The notes: generated from the letters alone by a model not told the origin. A DNA stretch of 64,000 bases from Bdellovibrio bacteriovorus HD100 (GCF_000196175.1 NC_005363.1:1178001-1242000), one strand, 5' to 3'; shown: positions 42,352 through 50,735, numbered from the stretch's first letter. Numbers and translations: made by a program.

Positions 42352-44682
42352 TCACGTTGTGACAGGTTGTTTTTGATTTTTTTGACCGCTTCCGCCAGTG
42401 GGGGTGGTGCTAAAATGGAACTTGAGCAAATCCTTTTCGAGTTCAACACTTACGCGTCCACCGTCAACAAGACGGCCGAAAAGAAGTTCGTCCACCAAGG
42501 CTTTCTTCAGGTTTTCGTCCACGCAACGAGCCAAAGGACGCGCTCCGTAAACCTTGTCATAGCCCTTTTTCATTAGCCACTTAATCACATCTTGAGAAAC
42601 GTTCAGTTCCACTTTTTTCTCAAGCAAAGTCATTTTCAGCTCGTCCACAAATTTCTGAGTGATACGGATGACCATATCTTCAGAAAGATCGCGGAAGGCC
42701 ACCACGGCATCCAGGCGGTTGATGAATTCTGGCGCAAACGCTTTTTTGATCGCATCCATGGACAAAGACCCACGGTTTTCATCGATCAAACCAATGGTGC
42801 CGCGGGATGTTTCAAGGGCGCCGGCGTTGGAAGTCATCACCAGAACCACGTTCTTGAAGTCAGCCACGCGACCATTGCTGTCGGTCAAACGACCCGCATC
42901 CATCACTTGCAACAAAATATTGGTGATGTCCGGGTGCGCTTTTTCAATTTCGTCCAGCAACAAAACACAATAAGGATGTTTGTTCACGGCTTCCGTCAAC
43001 AAGCCACCTTCTTCATACCCCACGTATCCCGGAGGCGCGCCGACCATACGGGCGACGGCGTGCTTTTCCATGTACTCACTCATATCAAAGCGTTCAAAGT
43101 GAACACCCATGATCGTCGCTAGCTGTCGGCAGACTTCCGTTTTACCGACACCCGTAGGGCCGGTGAACAGGAAGCTTCCGATAGGTTTGTTCGGACGGCC
43201 CAGGCCGCTGCGCGCGTACTTGATGTTCGCGACCAGGCGGTCGATGGCTTCGTCCTGACCAAAGATAAGGGCTTTGAGTTTCTTATCCAGATCACGCAGC
43301 TGCGTTTTTTCACTGGAAGAAATGCTTGCCACCGGAAGGCCGGTCATTTTGGCAATGACTTCTTCGATTTCTGGGACGCCAATTTTGATGTCTTCCGCAT
43401 TTTCATATTTCAAGCGGAAGTAAGCACCGGCTTCGTCCAGAACGTCGATGGCTTTGTCCGGAAGCAGTTTTCCGTGAATGTGCTTCTGGGAAAGTTCCAC
43501 AGAGGCTTGAATGGCTTCATCCGAGTAAGAGACCTGGTGGAACTCTTCATAGGATTTACGCAAGCCTTTCAGGATTTTCACGCAGTCTTCTTTGGACGGT
43601 TCGTGGATGTCGATTTTTTGGAATCGACGATTCAGCGCGCGGTCTTTTTCAAAGTACTGGCGGTATTCCGTGTGGGTGGTGGAGCCAATACAGCTGATAT
43701 CCCCGCTGGCCAAGGCGGGCTTCAAAAGATTCGAAGCATCCATCGAACCCCCACTGGTCGCACCGGCACCCACAATCGTGTGGATTTCATCGATGAACAA
43801 GATGGCGTTCGGATGTTTTTCGATCTCTTTGACGACGGCTTTCAGGCGTCCTTCAAAGTCACCGCGGAACTTGGTGCCCGCAAGCAGGCCGCCCAGATCT
43901 AAAGAGTAAATAACGGCATTTTTCAGTTTTTCAGGAACCTGGTTTTGCACGATTTTTTGCGCCAAACCTTCCGCGATCGCGGTTTTACCCACGCCGGGTT
44001 CGCCGATCAAAAGCGGATTGTTTTTGGTGCGACGGCAAAGCACTTGAATGGTTCTTTCAATGACGTCTTCCCGGCCAATCAGGGGGTCTAATTTTCCCTG
44101 TTTGGCGCGTTCGTTCAAGTTGACGCAGAAACTTTCAAGCGGGGAGCCGCGGGTTTCATCCATGCCCTCGGCTTGGTATTCGGCCGATCTTGGTGCGGAG
44201 GCCGACGGGATGTCGTGATCTTTACCGTCTTTGGTGATCCCGTGAGAGATAAAGTTGATGATGTCAAACTGGGTCAATCCTTGGCGAGCCAGGGCAAAGG
44301 CGGCGTGGGAATCTTGTTCATAGAACAAAGACACCAACAGGCTTCCTTCAGAAATCTGATTGCGTCCGGCGCTTTTCATCTGAATTGCCGCACGCTGAAT
44401 CAGTCGATGGCAGGCGAGGGTGAACTCAGGGGTCCAGGATTCAAAGCCTCCATAGGATCCCAATTGTTCATCGGTGATTTGCGGAATACCGACCTTCAGG
44501 TGATCGCGCAGATCCTGTTTTAGTTTCTGCACATTGACTGCACAGGCTTCCAGAATTTCCACCATCACGGGGGATTCGGACAGGATGAGGAGTATGTGCT
44601 CCAGAGTCACAAATTCGTGTCGGTTGCGTTTGGCGAGTTCCGTGGCTTCGGCGAGCTTGCGCTCAAGTTCTCGGCTCATCAT
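42352..44682 (-). CDS. clpA: ATP-dependent Clp protease ATP-binding subunit ClpA
   Basis: ClpA unfolds substrates and feeds them to ClpP. The 776-residue protein has the N-terminal Clp repeat domain, a first AAA+ module with GEPGVGKT (about 225), an [11 protein letters not shown] Walker B, a second module with GPTGVGKT (about 505) and [12 protein letters not shown], and a C-terminal D2 tail. Length and order are those of ClpA and not of ClpB, since there is no long middle domain. ATG 44682 overlaps the clpS stop (ATGA). ClpP is not in the window. Confidence 0.96.
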   Translation of the reverse strand: MMSRELERKLAEATELAKRNRHEFVTLEHILLILSESPVMVEILEACAVNVQKLKQDLRDHLKVGIPQITDEQLGSYGGFESWTPEFTLACHRLIQRAAIQMKSAGRNQISEGSLLVSLFYEQDSHAAFALARQGLTQFDIINFISHGITKDGKDHDIPSASAPRSAEYQAEGMDETRGSPLESFCVNLNERAKQGKLDPLIGREDVIERTIQVLCRRTKNNPLLIGEPGVGKTAIAEGLAQKIVQNQVPEKLKNAVIYSLDLGGLLAGTKFRGDFEGRLKAVVKEIEKHPNAILFIDEIHTIVGAGATSGGSMDASNLLKPALASGDISCIGSTTHTEYRQYFEKDRALNRRFQKIDIHEPSKEDCVKILKGLRKSYEEFHQVSYSDEAIQASVELSQKHIHGKLLPDKAIDVLDEAGAYFRLKYENAEDIKIGVPEIEEVIAKMTGLPVASISSSEKTQLRDLDKKLKALIFGQDEAIDRLVANIKYARSGLGRPNKPIGSFLFTGPTGVGKTEVCRQLATIMGVHFERFDMSEYMEKHAVARMVGAPPGYVGYEEGGLLTEAVNKHPYCVLLLDEIEKAHPDITNILLQVMDAGRLTDSNGRVADFKNVVLVMTSNAGALETSRGTIGLIDENRGSLSMDAIKKAFAPEFINRLDAVVAFRDLSEDMVIRITQKFVDELKMTLLEKKVELNVSQDVIKWLMKKGYDKVYGARPLARCVDENLKKALVDELLFGRLVDGGRVSVELEKDLLKFHFSTTPTGGSGQKNQKQPVTT

Positions 44683-45023
44683 GCTTCCTCCTCCAGTGTG
44701 CTCTTTAGGGGGTACTGATTGAGTTGCGCGAATTGGTTGACCTGCATCACCTTCATCTCGGCAATCTCAAGGCTGAAGACCCCTGCGACACCTGCACCCT
44801 TCTTATGAACATCTAACATTATTTCAGTGGCTTGCTCTTCTGTTTTCGCAAAAAAGCGACGCAATACAAGGACGACAAAGTCCATGGGCGTGTAGTCATC
44901 GTTGAGTAGGATCACCTTGTACATCTTCGGAGTGTCTAGTTTTGGGACAAGCTGGACGCCCGCTTCCCCCTCGGGAGATGCAAAAGGATAGTTGCTGTTG
45001 CTGTCTTTTTTATTGTTACCCAT
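44679..45023 (-). CDS. clpS: ClpS adaptor for N-end-rule substrates
   Basis: ClpS delivers proteins with destabilising N-terminal residues to ClpA. The 114-residue protein carries the ClpS core: [24 protein letters not shown], with the Asn-Asp-Asp substrate pocket, and [27 protein letters not shown]. The N-terminal extension of about 30 residues is variable, as usual. It is directly coupled to clpA by a 4-bp overlap. Confidence 0.95.
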   Translation of the reverse strand: MGNNKKDSNSNYPFASPEGEAGVQLVPKLDTPKMYKVILLNDDYTPMDFVVLVLRRFFAKTEEQATEIMLDVHKKGAGVAGVFSLEIAEMKVMQVNQFAQLNQYPLKSTLEEEA

Positions 45024-45247
45024 GTGTTTATTCTACCTTATGACTCAATTTGAGCACTCTTTCGTGTCTGGCAAGTCTAGCAGAGTGAAAAAAGCTGGTT
45101 ATAGGTCGAGAGTGCTACGTGTCCCTTACATAATAAACATGAAACAAATTACTCAGTCTTATTCGAGACAGGACCTTGATTTCACCATTCGAATTTGACA
45201 CACTTATGTGGGTAAACAGTTAGTAAAAGAACCATGGAGGTCTTTAA
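45024..45247 (+). promoter_or_regulatory. pilA upstream region
   Basis: The 224 bp between clpS and pilA hold a good -35-like TTGACA near 45197 but no matching -10 at standard spacing. They also hold a CTC-AATTT-GAG palindrome at 45044-45054 and a strong SD (GGAGG) 9 bp before ATG 45248. I see no convincing sigma-54 site (GG-N10-GC). Confidence 0.4.
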
Positions 45248-45820
45248 ATGTTTTCAGTTAGCAGAAAATCTCAAAGCGGTTTCTCGCTTGTAGAGTTGAT
45301 GGTCGTTGTTGCGATCATCGGTGTTTTGGCGTCTATCGCCGTTCCAGCAATCAACAAATACTTGGCGAAAGCTCGTCAGTCCGAAGCTAAGACAAACTTG
45401 TCTTCTTTGTACACGTCAGAGAAAGCTTTCTATGCAGAGTACACTGCATACCATACAATGTTTGGTGCTATCGGTTACTCTCCAGAAGGTAAATTGAGAT
45501 ACAACGTTGGATTCAATGCGCCGGGTGCTCCAGAGGCGGGTGCTACCAACGGTTATAACAATCCACCGACAGCGGCTCCGGGGAATACGCGCAATACGGC
45601 TGCATATTGCGGTACTACTGGTGTTATTGGTGCTGCGGGTTGTACTGTGCTAGCGGGTGCAACTAATGCCGTGGTGCCAGGTTTGCCTGCAACATTGCTG
45701 AATGGTACCCAATTCCGTGCGGCAGCAATTGCTGTTATTCATACTGCTATGCCTGCAGGTGACGTTTGGACGATTGATCAGAATAAAGATCTTCGTAATC
45801 CGACGCCAGGTATCCCATAG
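45248..45820 (+). CDS. pilA: Type IV pilin PilA
   Basis: Major pilin of a type IVa pilus, needed for prey entry in Bdellovibrio. The leader MFSVSRKSQSG is followed by the prepilin peptidase site G-FSLVELMVVVAIIGVLASIAVPAI: cleavage after Gly11, Phe12 to be methylated, Glu16 as the conserved Glu of the pilin helix. The 190-residue length is normal. The globular part is Gly/Ala/Pro-rich, with a Cys pair (AAYCGTTGVIGAAGCTV) that may close a loop. The terminator of this gene lies inside the next gene (45869-45901). Confidence 0.95.
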   Translation: MFSVSRKSQSGFSLVELMVVVAIIGVLASIAVPAINKYLAKARQSEAKTNLSSLYTSEKAFYAEYTAYHTMFGAIGYSPEGKLRYNVGFNAPGAPEAGATNGYNNPPTAAPGNTRNTAAYCGTTGVIGAAGCTVLAGATNAVVPGLPATLLNGTQFRAAAIAVIHTAMPAGDVWTIDQNKDLRNPTPGIP

Positions 45821-45827
45821 GTTTTTC

Positions 45828-46514
45828 ATGGATAGTGTGTTAACTAATCTAACACATCTGCAAAAAACAAAAATCCCAAGCGTTTTGCTTGGGATTTTTG
45901 CGTTGTTGATGGTGTGTTCTACGGTTAACTACAACTTTTCTAGTCCTACTGCGCATCAGCGTCAGTTGATAGCTCCTCCTCCGATGGTTGAGCACTTGAG
46001 TTTTGGTTATCAGGAAGCAATCGCTAATATTCTCTGGATCAGGGCGGTTCAGGACTTTGATTATTGTGATCGAGAAATTGCTGATAGAGTCTGCCTGAAT
46101 AATTCGTGGCTTTATAAAATGCTAGATGCAATTACCAATCTTTCGCCACATTTTCGTATTCCCTATGCAGCTGGTGCTTTAGCCTTAACTGTAATTATCA
46201 CTGATATTGACGGTGCGACAAAGATCTTCGACAAAGGCGTCAAAGCGTTCCCAAATGACTGGCCGATTCTGTATCGTGCCGCCTATCACTATATGTACGA
46301 AGTTAAAGACAACAAACGTGCCGCCGAACTGTTGATTCAAGCAGGCAAGAATGGCGCGCCACCATGGGTGTTCACCTTGGCAGGCCGTTTGTATTCAGAC
46401 GCGGGCAATCTAGAGCTTGCAGAGTCCGTCCTTCAAGACATGATCAACACCGAACAAGATCCGGTTCTGATCAAGCGCCTTCAAGACAAAATTCAATCAA
46501 TGAAACAGAAATAG
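45828..46514 (+). CDS. Membrane-anchored TPR protein downstream of pilA
   Basis: Start ATG 45828 is 7 bp after the pilA stop. The 228-residue protein has an N-terminal anchor (about 16-34: IPSVLLGIFALLMVCSTV) and then tetratricopeptide-like helices (AVQDFDYCDREIADRVC; GAPPWVFTLAGRLYSDAGNLELAESVLQDMI). TPR proteins of this layout often serve as pilus assembly or pilus-associated partners (compare PilF/TapF-like), which is inference. The first codons contain a perfect terminator hairpin, so the gene receives only the transcripts that read through the pilA terminator. Confidence 0.82.
   Translation: MDSVLTNLTHLQKTKIPSVLLGIFALLMVCSTVNYNFSSPTAHQRQLIAPPPMVEHLSFGYQEAIANILWIRAVQDFDYCDREIADRVCLNNSWLYKMLDAITNLSPHFRIPYAAGALALTVIITDIDGATKIFDKGVKAFPNDWPILYRAAYHYMYEVKDNKRAAELLIQAGKNGAPPWVFTLAGRLYSDAGNLELAESVLQDMINTEQDPVLIKRLQDKIQSMKQK
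45869..45901 (+). terminator. pilA terminator located inside the next reading frame
   Basis: AAAAATCCCAAGC / GCTTGGGATTTTT, a perfect 13-bp stem with a GTTTT loop and T-rich right arm, 49 bp after the pilA stop and 41 bp into the TPR gene. As both terminator and coding sequence it probably sets the pilin-to-TPR ratio. Confidence 0.8.
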
Positions 46515-46560
46515 AGGTTTCCGTTGTTCAGGAAGTGGGATGGAAATTGTCTTTGCGTGC

Positions 46561-46593
46561 CCAATGAGTCTGCATATAAAATAAACTCATTGG
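46561..46593 (+). promoter_or_regulatory. Inverted repeat over a promoter-like sequence before the Rhs gene
   Basis: Perfect arms CCAATGAGT (46561-46569) and ACTCATTGG (46585-46593). The loop contains TATAAA, which stands 16 bp after a TTGCGT box. A repressor-controlled promoter is a reasonable reading. No repressor gene is recognised beyond the nearby HigA-like protein. Confidence 0.45.
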
Positions 46594-46599
46594 TGGTCT

Positions 46600-47928
46600 A
46601 TGCAGTATGTGTTTCTGGGCAAACAAGCTAAACGCGGAACCACGGTCATCTATGATTTGATCCTGAACCGCGATGCTATGGGGCGCATTGACGGCAAAAC
46701 CCAGGTGATGAACGCGGTCACCGACAATTACGTTTATACCTTTGATAGCACCGGTCGCTTGACTCAAACTAATAAGAACTCTGCGACAGTTGCCACTTAC
46801 AGCTATGACAGCAATAGCAACCGCAACGGCGGAACCATCGGAGCACAGCCAACCACAGCTACTTACGACGACCAGGACCGCCTGCTGACCTATAACACCT
46901 TGTCGTTCACCTACAACGCAAACGGTGACTTGCTGACTAAAACCAATAGCGTCACAAGTACGACGACCCAATACGTTTACGACGTGTTCGGCAATCTGAC
47001 TCAAGTGACCCTGCCATCGGGGGCCGTGATCACCTACGAGATCGATGCCTTGAACCGCAGAACTGGGAAGCTCGTAAACGGAGTCGTGCAGAAACGCTGG
47101 ATCTATATGGATCAGTACAGAATCGCAGCCGAACTGAACGCGGCGGGGACTATTACAAAGCGTTTCATCTATGCTTCAAAAGGAAATATTCCTGATTACA
47201 TGATCGCATCCGGAGTGAAATACAGAATCATTTCCGATCACCTCGGTTCACCACGTCTGGTGGTCAAACAATCCGATGGCACAGTAATCCAAAGAATGGA
47301 CCACGATGAATACGGCCGAGTGATCGCAGACACCAACCCAGGTTATCTGCCGTTTGGTTTCGCTGGGGGATTGTACGACCATCAGACGAGCCTAGTAAGA
47401 TTTGGAGCCCGTGACTACGATTCAGAAGTTGGACGTTGGACCTCGAAGGATCCGATTCTGTTTAAAGGTGGAGATAGTAATCTCTATGGATATGTTTTAA
47501 ATGATCCGGTAAACTTCGTTGATCCAAATGGCCTGATGGTAATTTCGATTTCTTGGGGAAGTTCCTTTTTTGCTTCCAACTCACCTGGAAGTGCGACCGG
47601 GAAATCGGGGTCACTGTCCTCGGGTATAGCGTTCGATACTAGTTCAGGCAAGTTCTTTACCTTCCATACAAGTGGTCATGGAACAGATGCGATAGGACTT
47701 GTTGCTGGTACCGGAGTTTCTCTTGGTATATCCTCGGGAGGTATCGATGAGTTTTTTGGAAAGGCTCCGGTATCTTCTGCTGCGGTAGGGGCAATATTCG
47801 GGGGGGCGGGGTTTTCGTACTCAAGCTCAGCCTCTGGGCCTGGGGTTTCTTTTGATTTGATAGGGCCAGGGCTTGGAGCCGGTGGCGGAGTTCAGGAGGT
47901 TATAACATGTCCGGGATTTGCGCAGTGA
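46600..47928 (+). CDS. Truncated Rhs core with a variable C-terminal tip
   Basis: A 442-residue C-terminal portion of an Rhs/YD-repeat protein. YD repeats (YTFDSTGRLTQ, YDSNSNRNG, YVYDVFGNLTQVTLPSG, YEIDALNRRTGKLVNG) lead to the core motifs DHLGSPRLVV, YGRVIADTNPGYLPFGFAGGLYD, RFGARDYDSEVGRWTSKDPI, and the processing site NFVDPNGL (Asp308). Then comes a unique, Gly/Ser-rich hydrophobic tip of about 130 residues (313-442) with no motif I recognise. Full-length Rhs proteins exceed 1000 residues and carry toxin tips. Here the N-terminal delivery part is missing, so this is an orphan tip or decayed gene. The small downstream gene fits an immunity protein. Confidence 0.85.
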   Translation: MQYVFLGKQAKRGTTVIYDLILNRDAMGRIDGKTQVMNAVTDNYVYTFDSTGRLTQTNKNSATVATYSYDSNSNRNGGTIGAQPTTATYDDQDRLLTYNTLSFTYNANGDLLTKTNSVTSTTTQYVYDVFGNLTQVTLPSGAVITYEIDALNRRTGKLVNGVVQKRWIYMDQYRIAAELNAAGTITKRFIYASKGNIPDYMIASGVKYRIISDHLGSPRLVVKQSDGTVIQRMDHDEYGRVIADTNPGYLPFGFAGGLYDHQTSLVRFGARDYDSEVGRWTSKDPILFKGGDSNLYGYVLNDPVNFVDPNGLMVISISWGSSFFASNSPGSATGKSGSLSSGIAFDTSSGKFFTFHTSGHGTDAIGLVAGTGVSLGISSGGIDEFFGKAPVSSAAVGAIFGGAGFSYSSSASGPGVSFDLIGPGLGAGGGVQEVITCPGFAQ

Positions 47929-47937
47929 GGTTAGGAT

Positions 47938-48144
47938 TTGGAGTTTTCTAGTCAGTTATTATTGGGGCTTGGCTTCTTAATTGGGCTTGCAGTGTTTGTG
48001 CATTATATTTTTCGTCTGACGCCTTGTTACCCCAAGGCGATGGAAAAAAGGTATTTGTGCATCCACTACTCGTTAGTGACTTTATTTATTGGTTATATAT
48101 TGATTCTGGGTATTTTCGGAAAAATCTTTGGAGTTTCTTTTTGA
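47938..48144 (+). CDS. Small two-helix membrane protein, possible immunity protein
   Basis: A 68-residue protein starting at TTG 47938, 9 bp after the Rhs stop, with a GAGG stretch upstream as SD. Two hydrophobic helices (about 5-25 and 43-63) are separated by a basic loop KAMEKRYLC. In Rhs loci the gene directly after the toxin tip normally encodes the specific immunity protein. A membrane immunity protein paired with a hydrophobic Gly-rich tip would suggest a membrane-acting toxin. That is inference from gene order, as neither family is recognised. Confidence 0.6.
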   Translation: MEFSSQLLLGLGFLIGLAVFVHYIFRLTPCYPKAMEKRYLCIHYSLVTLFIGYILILGIFGKIFGVSF

Positions 48145-48174
48145 TTTGTAAAGAATAAGATCCGCTTCCTAGCG

Positions 48175-48204
48175 GCTGCAAAAAATGTAGCAGCTTTTTA
48201 TTTC
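48175..48204 (+). terminator. Weak terminator after the Rhs-immunity pair
   Basis: GCTGC / GCAGC with an AT-rich loop followed by TTTTTATTT, 31 bp after the immunity-like gene. Another small hairpin (CCGCT-TCCT-AGCGG) precedes it. Confidence 0.5.
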
Positions 48205-48253
48205 GAGGCTCTTTGTTTAAATTAGAGCTAGTCAGTGATAAGCCCCGTGCAAT

Positions 48254-48334
48254 TTAAGGTAGCTCTAAAAGAGCCTTCTTAGAAACCGCCTTTTCAATCG
48301 CCGACAGCCGACTTTCAGTCGAAGGTTTGCTCAT
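48254..48334 (-). pseudogene. Possible out-of-frame remnant downstream of the antitoxin gene
   Basis: After the antitoxin stop at 48364 the minus strand continues in another frame with protein-like sequence (RTTEVSTRIMSKPSTESRLS, then a helical AIEKAVSKKALLELP) to TAA 48254. ATG 48334 has no SD. It may be the old C terminus of the antitoxin or of a neighbouring gene, shifted by an indel. The call is tentative. Confidence 0.25.
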
Positions 48335-48363
48335 GATTCGCGTAGAAACTTCTGTGGTTCTGC

Positions 48364-48675
48364 TTAGGCCGCTTCCAAAGACACCTTAAACTTAATTCCA
48401 GCCCTTTGAAGCTGATCCTGCAAGGACAAGCTGATGAAAACCTTCGGTGGATAGCCTAGCTTTTTTGCAAAACTCAGAGCGCGTTCCGGTGAAACGAACT
48501 TATGACCTCGTTCAAGCTGCGAAAGATGAGCATTAGTGATGCCAAGTTTTTTGGCCATTTCGGCCTGAGTCATTTCGTCAGAAAGGCGAATGGCTTGAAG
48601 GGTAGCTCCAAAACTTACAGGCTCACCAATGATTTTATCTAGAAATTTAATTGCATCACTTTTTTTAGTACTCAT
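48364..48675 (-). CDS. HigA-like antitoxin with XRE helix-turn-helix
   Basis: A 103-residue protein with an N-terminal arm and a Cro/XRE helix-turn-helix: MTQAEMAKKLGITNAHLSQLERGHKFVSPERALSFAKKLGYP. It is translated from ATG 48675, 11 bp inside the toxin gene end. As in the higBA type, the toxin gene comes first. The antitoxin should bind and neutralise the toxin and repress the operon. The C terminus may have been altered by a frameshift, as protein-like sequence continues in another frame after the stop. Confidence 0.85.
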   Translation of the reverse strand: MSTKKSDAIKFLDKIIGEPVSFGATLQAIRLSDEMTQAEMAKKLGITNAHLSQLERGHKFVSPERALSFAKKLGYPPKVFISLSLQDQLQRAGIKFKVSLEAA

Positions 48676-48946
48676 GTTTATTTACCTCCAGGACTTCCAG
48701 GAATTCCACAGCGCCATCAGCACGCAAAGTATAAATGGCCCGATAAGCCTTGTTCAGTCGAATCGATCGTTGTCCAACACGGGATCCTTTAAGAGGTTCA
48801 TCATGCAGGGCAGGGCTTTTGCGAGCTTCCGCCAATCCCACTTTCTCTATACTCAGCACCCAAAGTCTAAACTTTACGACAATATGCTTTGGAACTTTCA
48901 ACAAGTCTGCCTTGGCTTTCTTGCTAAGGCGTACCTCGTGAATCAC
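48665..48946 (-). CDS. HigB/RelE-like toxin
   Basis: A 93-residue toxin of the RelE/ParE superfamily: helix SKKAKADLLKVPKHIVVKFRLWV, then the strand region LKGSRVGQRSIRLNKAYRAIYTL and FLEVLEVNKHEY. The basic residues (Arg in GQRSIRL, KAYR) and the C-terminal His-Glu-Tyr match mRNA-cleaving HigB members. Start GTG 48946 follows SD GGAGG, and overlaps the stop of a small upstream frame (GTGA). Toxin-first order with an 11-bp overlap to the antitoxin is typical for higBA. Confidence 0.87.
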   Translation of the reverse strand: MIHEVRLSKKAKADLLKVPKHIVVKFRLWVLSIEKVGLAEARKSPALHDEPLKGSRVGQRSIRLNKAYRAIYTLRADGAVEFLEVLEVNKHEY

Positions 48947-49083
48947 GCTTCCTCCAATTTAACCAATTTAGTTAAGTTATTCAAGACCACTTGAAAATCT
49001 TCCCAATCAGCAAAAGAAATGCGAACCCAAGTCCAAATTCCCGGCAAATAAGCCCTGTACTCAAGCCGCCTAACGGACACCAC
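48943..49083 (-). pseudogene. Small frame or 5'-truncated gene before the toxin
   Basis: The minus strand encodes a protein-like 46-residue C terminus, from GTG 49083 through VRRLEYRAYLPGIWTWVR and ISFADWEDFQVVLNNLTKLV to KLEEA and stop TGA 48943. Its TGA overlaps the toxin's GTG in GTGA, so it is translationally coupled to it. It is rich in Trp, Tyr and Phe, unlike random frame. The frame extends only a few codons further into the palindromic element and then meets a stop, so the gene has probably lost its N terminus where the element begins. It is not recognised. Confidence 0.45.
48959..48975. promoter_or_regulatory. Possible HigA operator
   Basis: Inverted repeat TTAAC-N7-GTTAA immediately upstream of the toxin gene, inside the small upstream frame. 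Antitoxins of this family bind such palindromes at their own operon; here that is inferred from position alone. Confidence 0.4.
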
Positions 49084-49086
49084 ATC

Positions 49087-49300
49087 TAGACGCCCCGCGC
49101 ACCCGAAAAACTCCCTTCAGGGCGCTTGGCGCGGAGCTTAGCCCTTGCGCAAGTTCCGCAGCCGAGCCCCTGTCCCCCTGCGCCAGCCACCCCAAACAAG
49201 AACGAGCGAGGACTGTCCGAAGCGAAAGGGCTAAGCTCCGCGCCAAGGGCCCGTCTGCCGAGGAAGTTTTTTCGAGGAAGCCTTGACGGGCGTGGTTTTG
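49087..49300. repeat. Long palindromic element between the toxin-antitoxin region and dnaJ
   Basis: A stretch of about 210 bp folding back on itself. A perfect 22-bp inverted repeat (49125-49146 with 49226-49247, core GGCGCGGAGCTTAGCCC) lies inside weaker outer arms (near 49090-49110 and 49270-49295, both holding CGAAAAA and ACGCCC). A roughly 80-bp centre holds GC-rich hairpins. The architecture resembles families 1 and 2 but the sequence differs. Together with the small frame to its left it fills the 414 bp between the toxin gene and dnaJ. Confidence 0.65.
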
Positions 49301-49360
49301 ACACCCTATTTTGTCATATTCATCACGAAAAATAGCGCACAACGTTAGGTTCCATAAACT

Positions 49361-50476
49361 ATGGCTGGCAAAAGAGATTACTACGAAATTCTGGGCGTCG
49401 AAAAAGGCGCTGATCAGGACACCATCAAAAAAGCTTATCGCAAACTGGCGATGCAGTTCCATCCGGACAAAAACCCCGGCAACAAAGAGGCCGAGGAAAA
49501 GTTCAAGGAAGCCGCAGGGGCTTATGAAGTTCTGAGCGACGCACAAAAACGCGCGCAGTACGATCGCTTTGGCCATGACGCTTTCACCCGTGGTGGTGGC
49601 GGTGGTGGCTTCACGGATGCAGAAGACATCTTCTCGCACTTCGGGGACATCTTTGGCGACTTCTTTGGTGGCGGCATGGGCGGCCAGCAAAGACAGCGCA
49701 GAAACCGCAATGAACCGCGCCGCGGCTCCGATTTGCGCTATGTGACCGAGATCACGTTGAAAGACGTTATCACCGGCATTGAAAAAGAAATCGAATTTGA
49801 TACCGACAAAAACTGTGACGAGTGCAAAGGCACCGGTGCAGAAAAAGGCTCGCAAGTCAGCACTTGCGGCACGTGCGGAGGCTCAGGCCAGGTCGTGCGC
49901 CAGCAGGGCTTCTTCGCGATGGCTTCGACATGCCCAACCTGTCATGGCCAGGGCACAGTGATCAAAAATCCGTGCAAGCCGTGCAAAGGCAAAGGCCGTG
50001 TGGCTGAACACCGCAAGATCCGTCTGAACATCCCGGCAGGGGTGGACACGGGCACACGTCTGCGTGTGGCGACGGAGGGTGAGGGTGGATATATGGGTGG
50101 TCCTCCGGGCGACCTGTATGTTGAAATCCGCGTGAAACAACACAACAACTTCGAACGTCGCAACGAAGATCTTTTCGCCGAGCTGTCACTGCCTTACGTG
50201 CAGATGCTTCTGGGCGCAGAAATCGAAGTGCCGACCGTCACAGGCAAAGCCAAGCTGGAAGTTCCTAAAGGCACTCACCACGGAGACAACGTGAAGCTTG
50301 TTGGTGAGGGTTTGCCTTCTCTTAGAGGCAACCGCCGCGGTGATATCTACTTCACTGTGAACGTGCAGTTCCCAGAGAAATTACATAAAGACGAAGAGAA
50401 GCTTTTGCGAGAAATTGCTAAGGCACGCGGTCTGAATGTGACCTCGGAAGGTGGCTTCTTCGGCAAGAAGAAATAG
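49361..50476 (+). CDS. dnaJ: Chaperone DnaJ
   Basis: DnaJ stimulates DnaK ATPase and hands it substrates. The 371-residue protein has the full type I layout. It has a J domain with HPD (MQFHPDKN) and a Gly-rich stretch (RGGGGGGF...FFGGGMGG). Four zinc repeats follow ([32 protein letters not shown]), then the C-terminal substrate-binding domains. It is followed by its own terminator and then dnaK, so the order dnaJ-dnaK is reversed from the common dnaK-dnaJ. No HrcA or CIRCE (TTAGCACTC-N9-GAGTGCTAA) site was seen. Confidence 0.97.
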   Translation: MAGKRDYYEILGVEKGADQDTIKKAYRKLAMQFHPDKNPGNKEAEEKFKEAAGAYEVLSDAQKRAQYDRFGHDAFTRGGGGGGFTDAEDIFSHFGDIFGDFFGGGMGGQQRQRRNRNEPRRGSDLRYVTEITLKDVITGIEKEIEFDTDKNCDECKGTGAEKGSQVSTCGTCGGSGQVVRQQGFFAMASTCPTCHGQGTVIKNPCKPCKGKGRVAEHRKIRLNIPAGVDTGTRLRVATEGEGGYMGGPPGDLYVEIRVKQHNNFERRNEDLFAELSLPYVQMLLGAEIEVPTVTGKAKLEVPKGTHHGDNVKLVGEGLPSLRGNRRGDIYFTVNVQFPEKLHKDEEKLLREIAKARGLNVTSEGGFFGKKK

Positions 50477-50494
50477 GATCCCACAAAAAATTGC

Positions 50495-50555
50495 GGCCCC
50501 GGCGCAGAAGGGTTACGCCAGGGCCTAGAGGGGTCTTGTTTTTGTTTTGTTTTAA
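50495..50555 (+). terminator. Terminator after dnaJ
   Basis: GGCCCCGGCG / CGCCAGGGCC (one mismatch) around an 11-nt loop, then a T-rich stretch (TTGTTTTTGTTTTGTTTT). It separates dnaJ from dnaK. Confidence 0.65.
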
Positions 50556-50668
50556 GAGAGGAGCGAGGTCACATCATGCCTTCAGCTGCCTCATAACACG
50601 AGTTAAAACCCTGTAAGATATTGAAATTATTCATTAAATAATTGTCATAAAAAAGTGAGCCCACCAGC

Positions 50669-50697
50669 TTGACGAAATCACGGGCGGACACACATTT
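50669..50697 (+). promoter_or_regulatory. Candidate dnaK promoter
   Basis: CTTGACG at 50668-50674 followed after about 17 bp by ACATTT at 50692-50697, roughly 40 bp before ATG 50736. The CTTGA box fits either sigma-70 or a sigma-32-like heat shock promoter, but the -10 matches neither well. The SD AAGGAG precedes the start. Confidence 0.35.
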
Positions 50698-50735
50698 AAA
50701 TTGCTGAAAACAGCTAATTTTAAGGAGATTTAGGT

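Noticed and set aside
45024-45247. Sigma-54 promoter for pilA
   Set aside because: The best candidate TGGCAAGTCTAGCA has GG and GC 8 bp apart instead of 10.
48154-48363. tRNA or integrase attachment site next to the Rhs/toxin-antitoxin island
   Set aside because: No tRNA cloverleaf, direct repeats or integrase gene could be found around the island.
13825-49300. Insertion sequences or CRISPR arrays
   Set aside because: The palindromic elements are short, carry no transposase frame and are not spaced direct repeats, so neither label fits.
49301-50735. CIRCE/HrcA control of dnaJ or dnaK
   Set aside because: No TTAGCACTC-N9-GAGTGCTAA or near match was seen before either gene.
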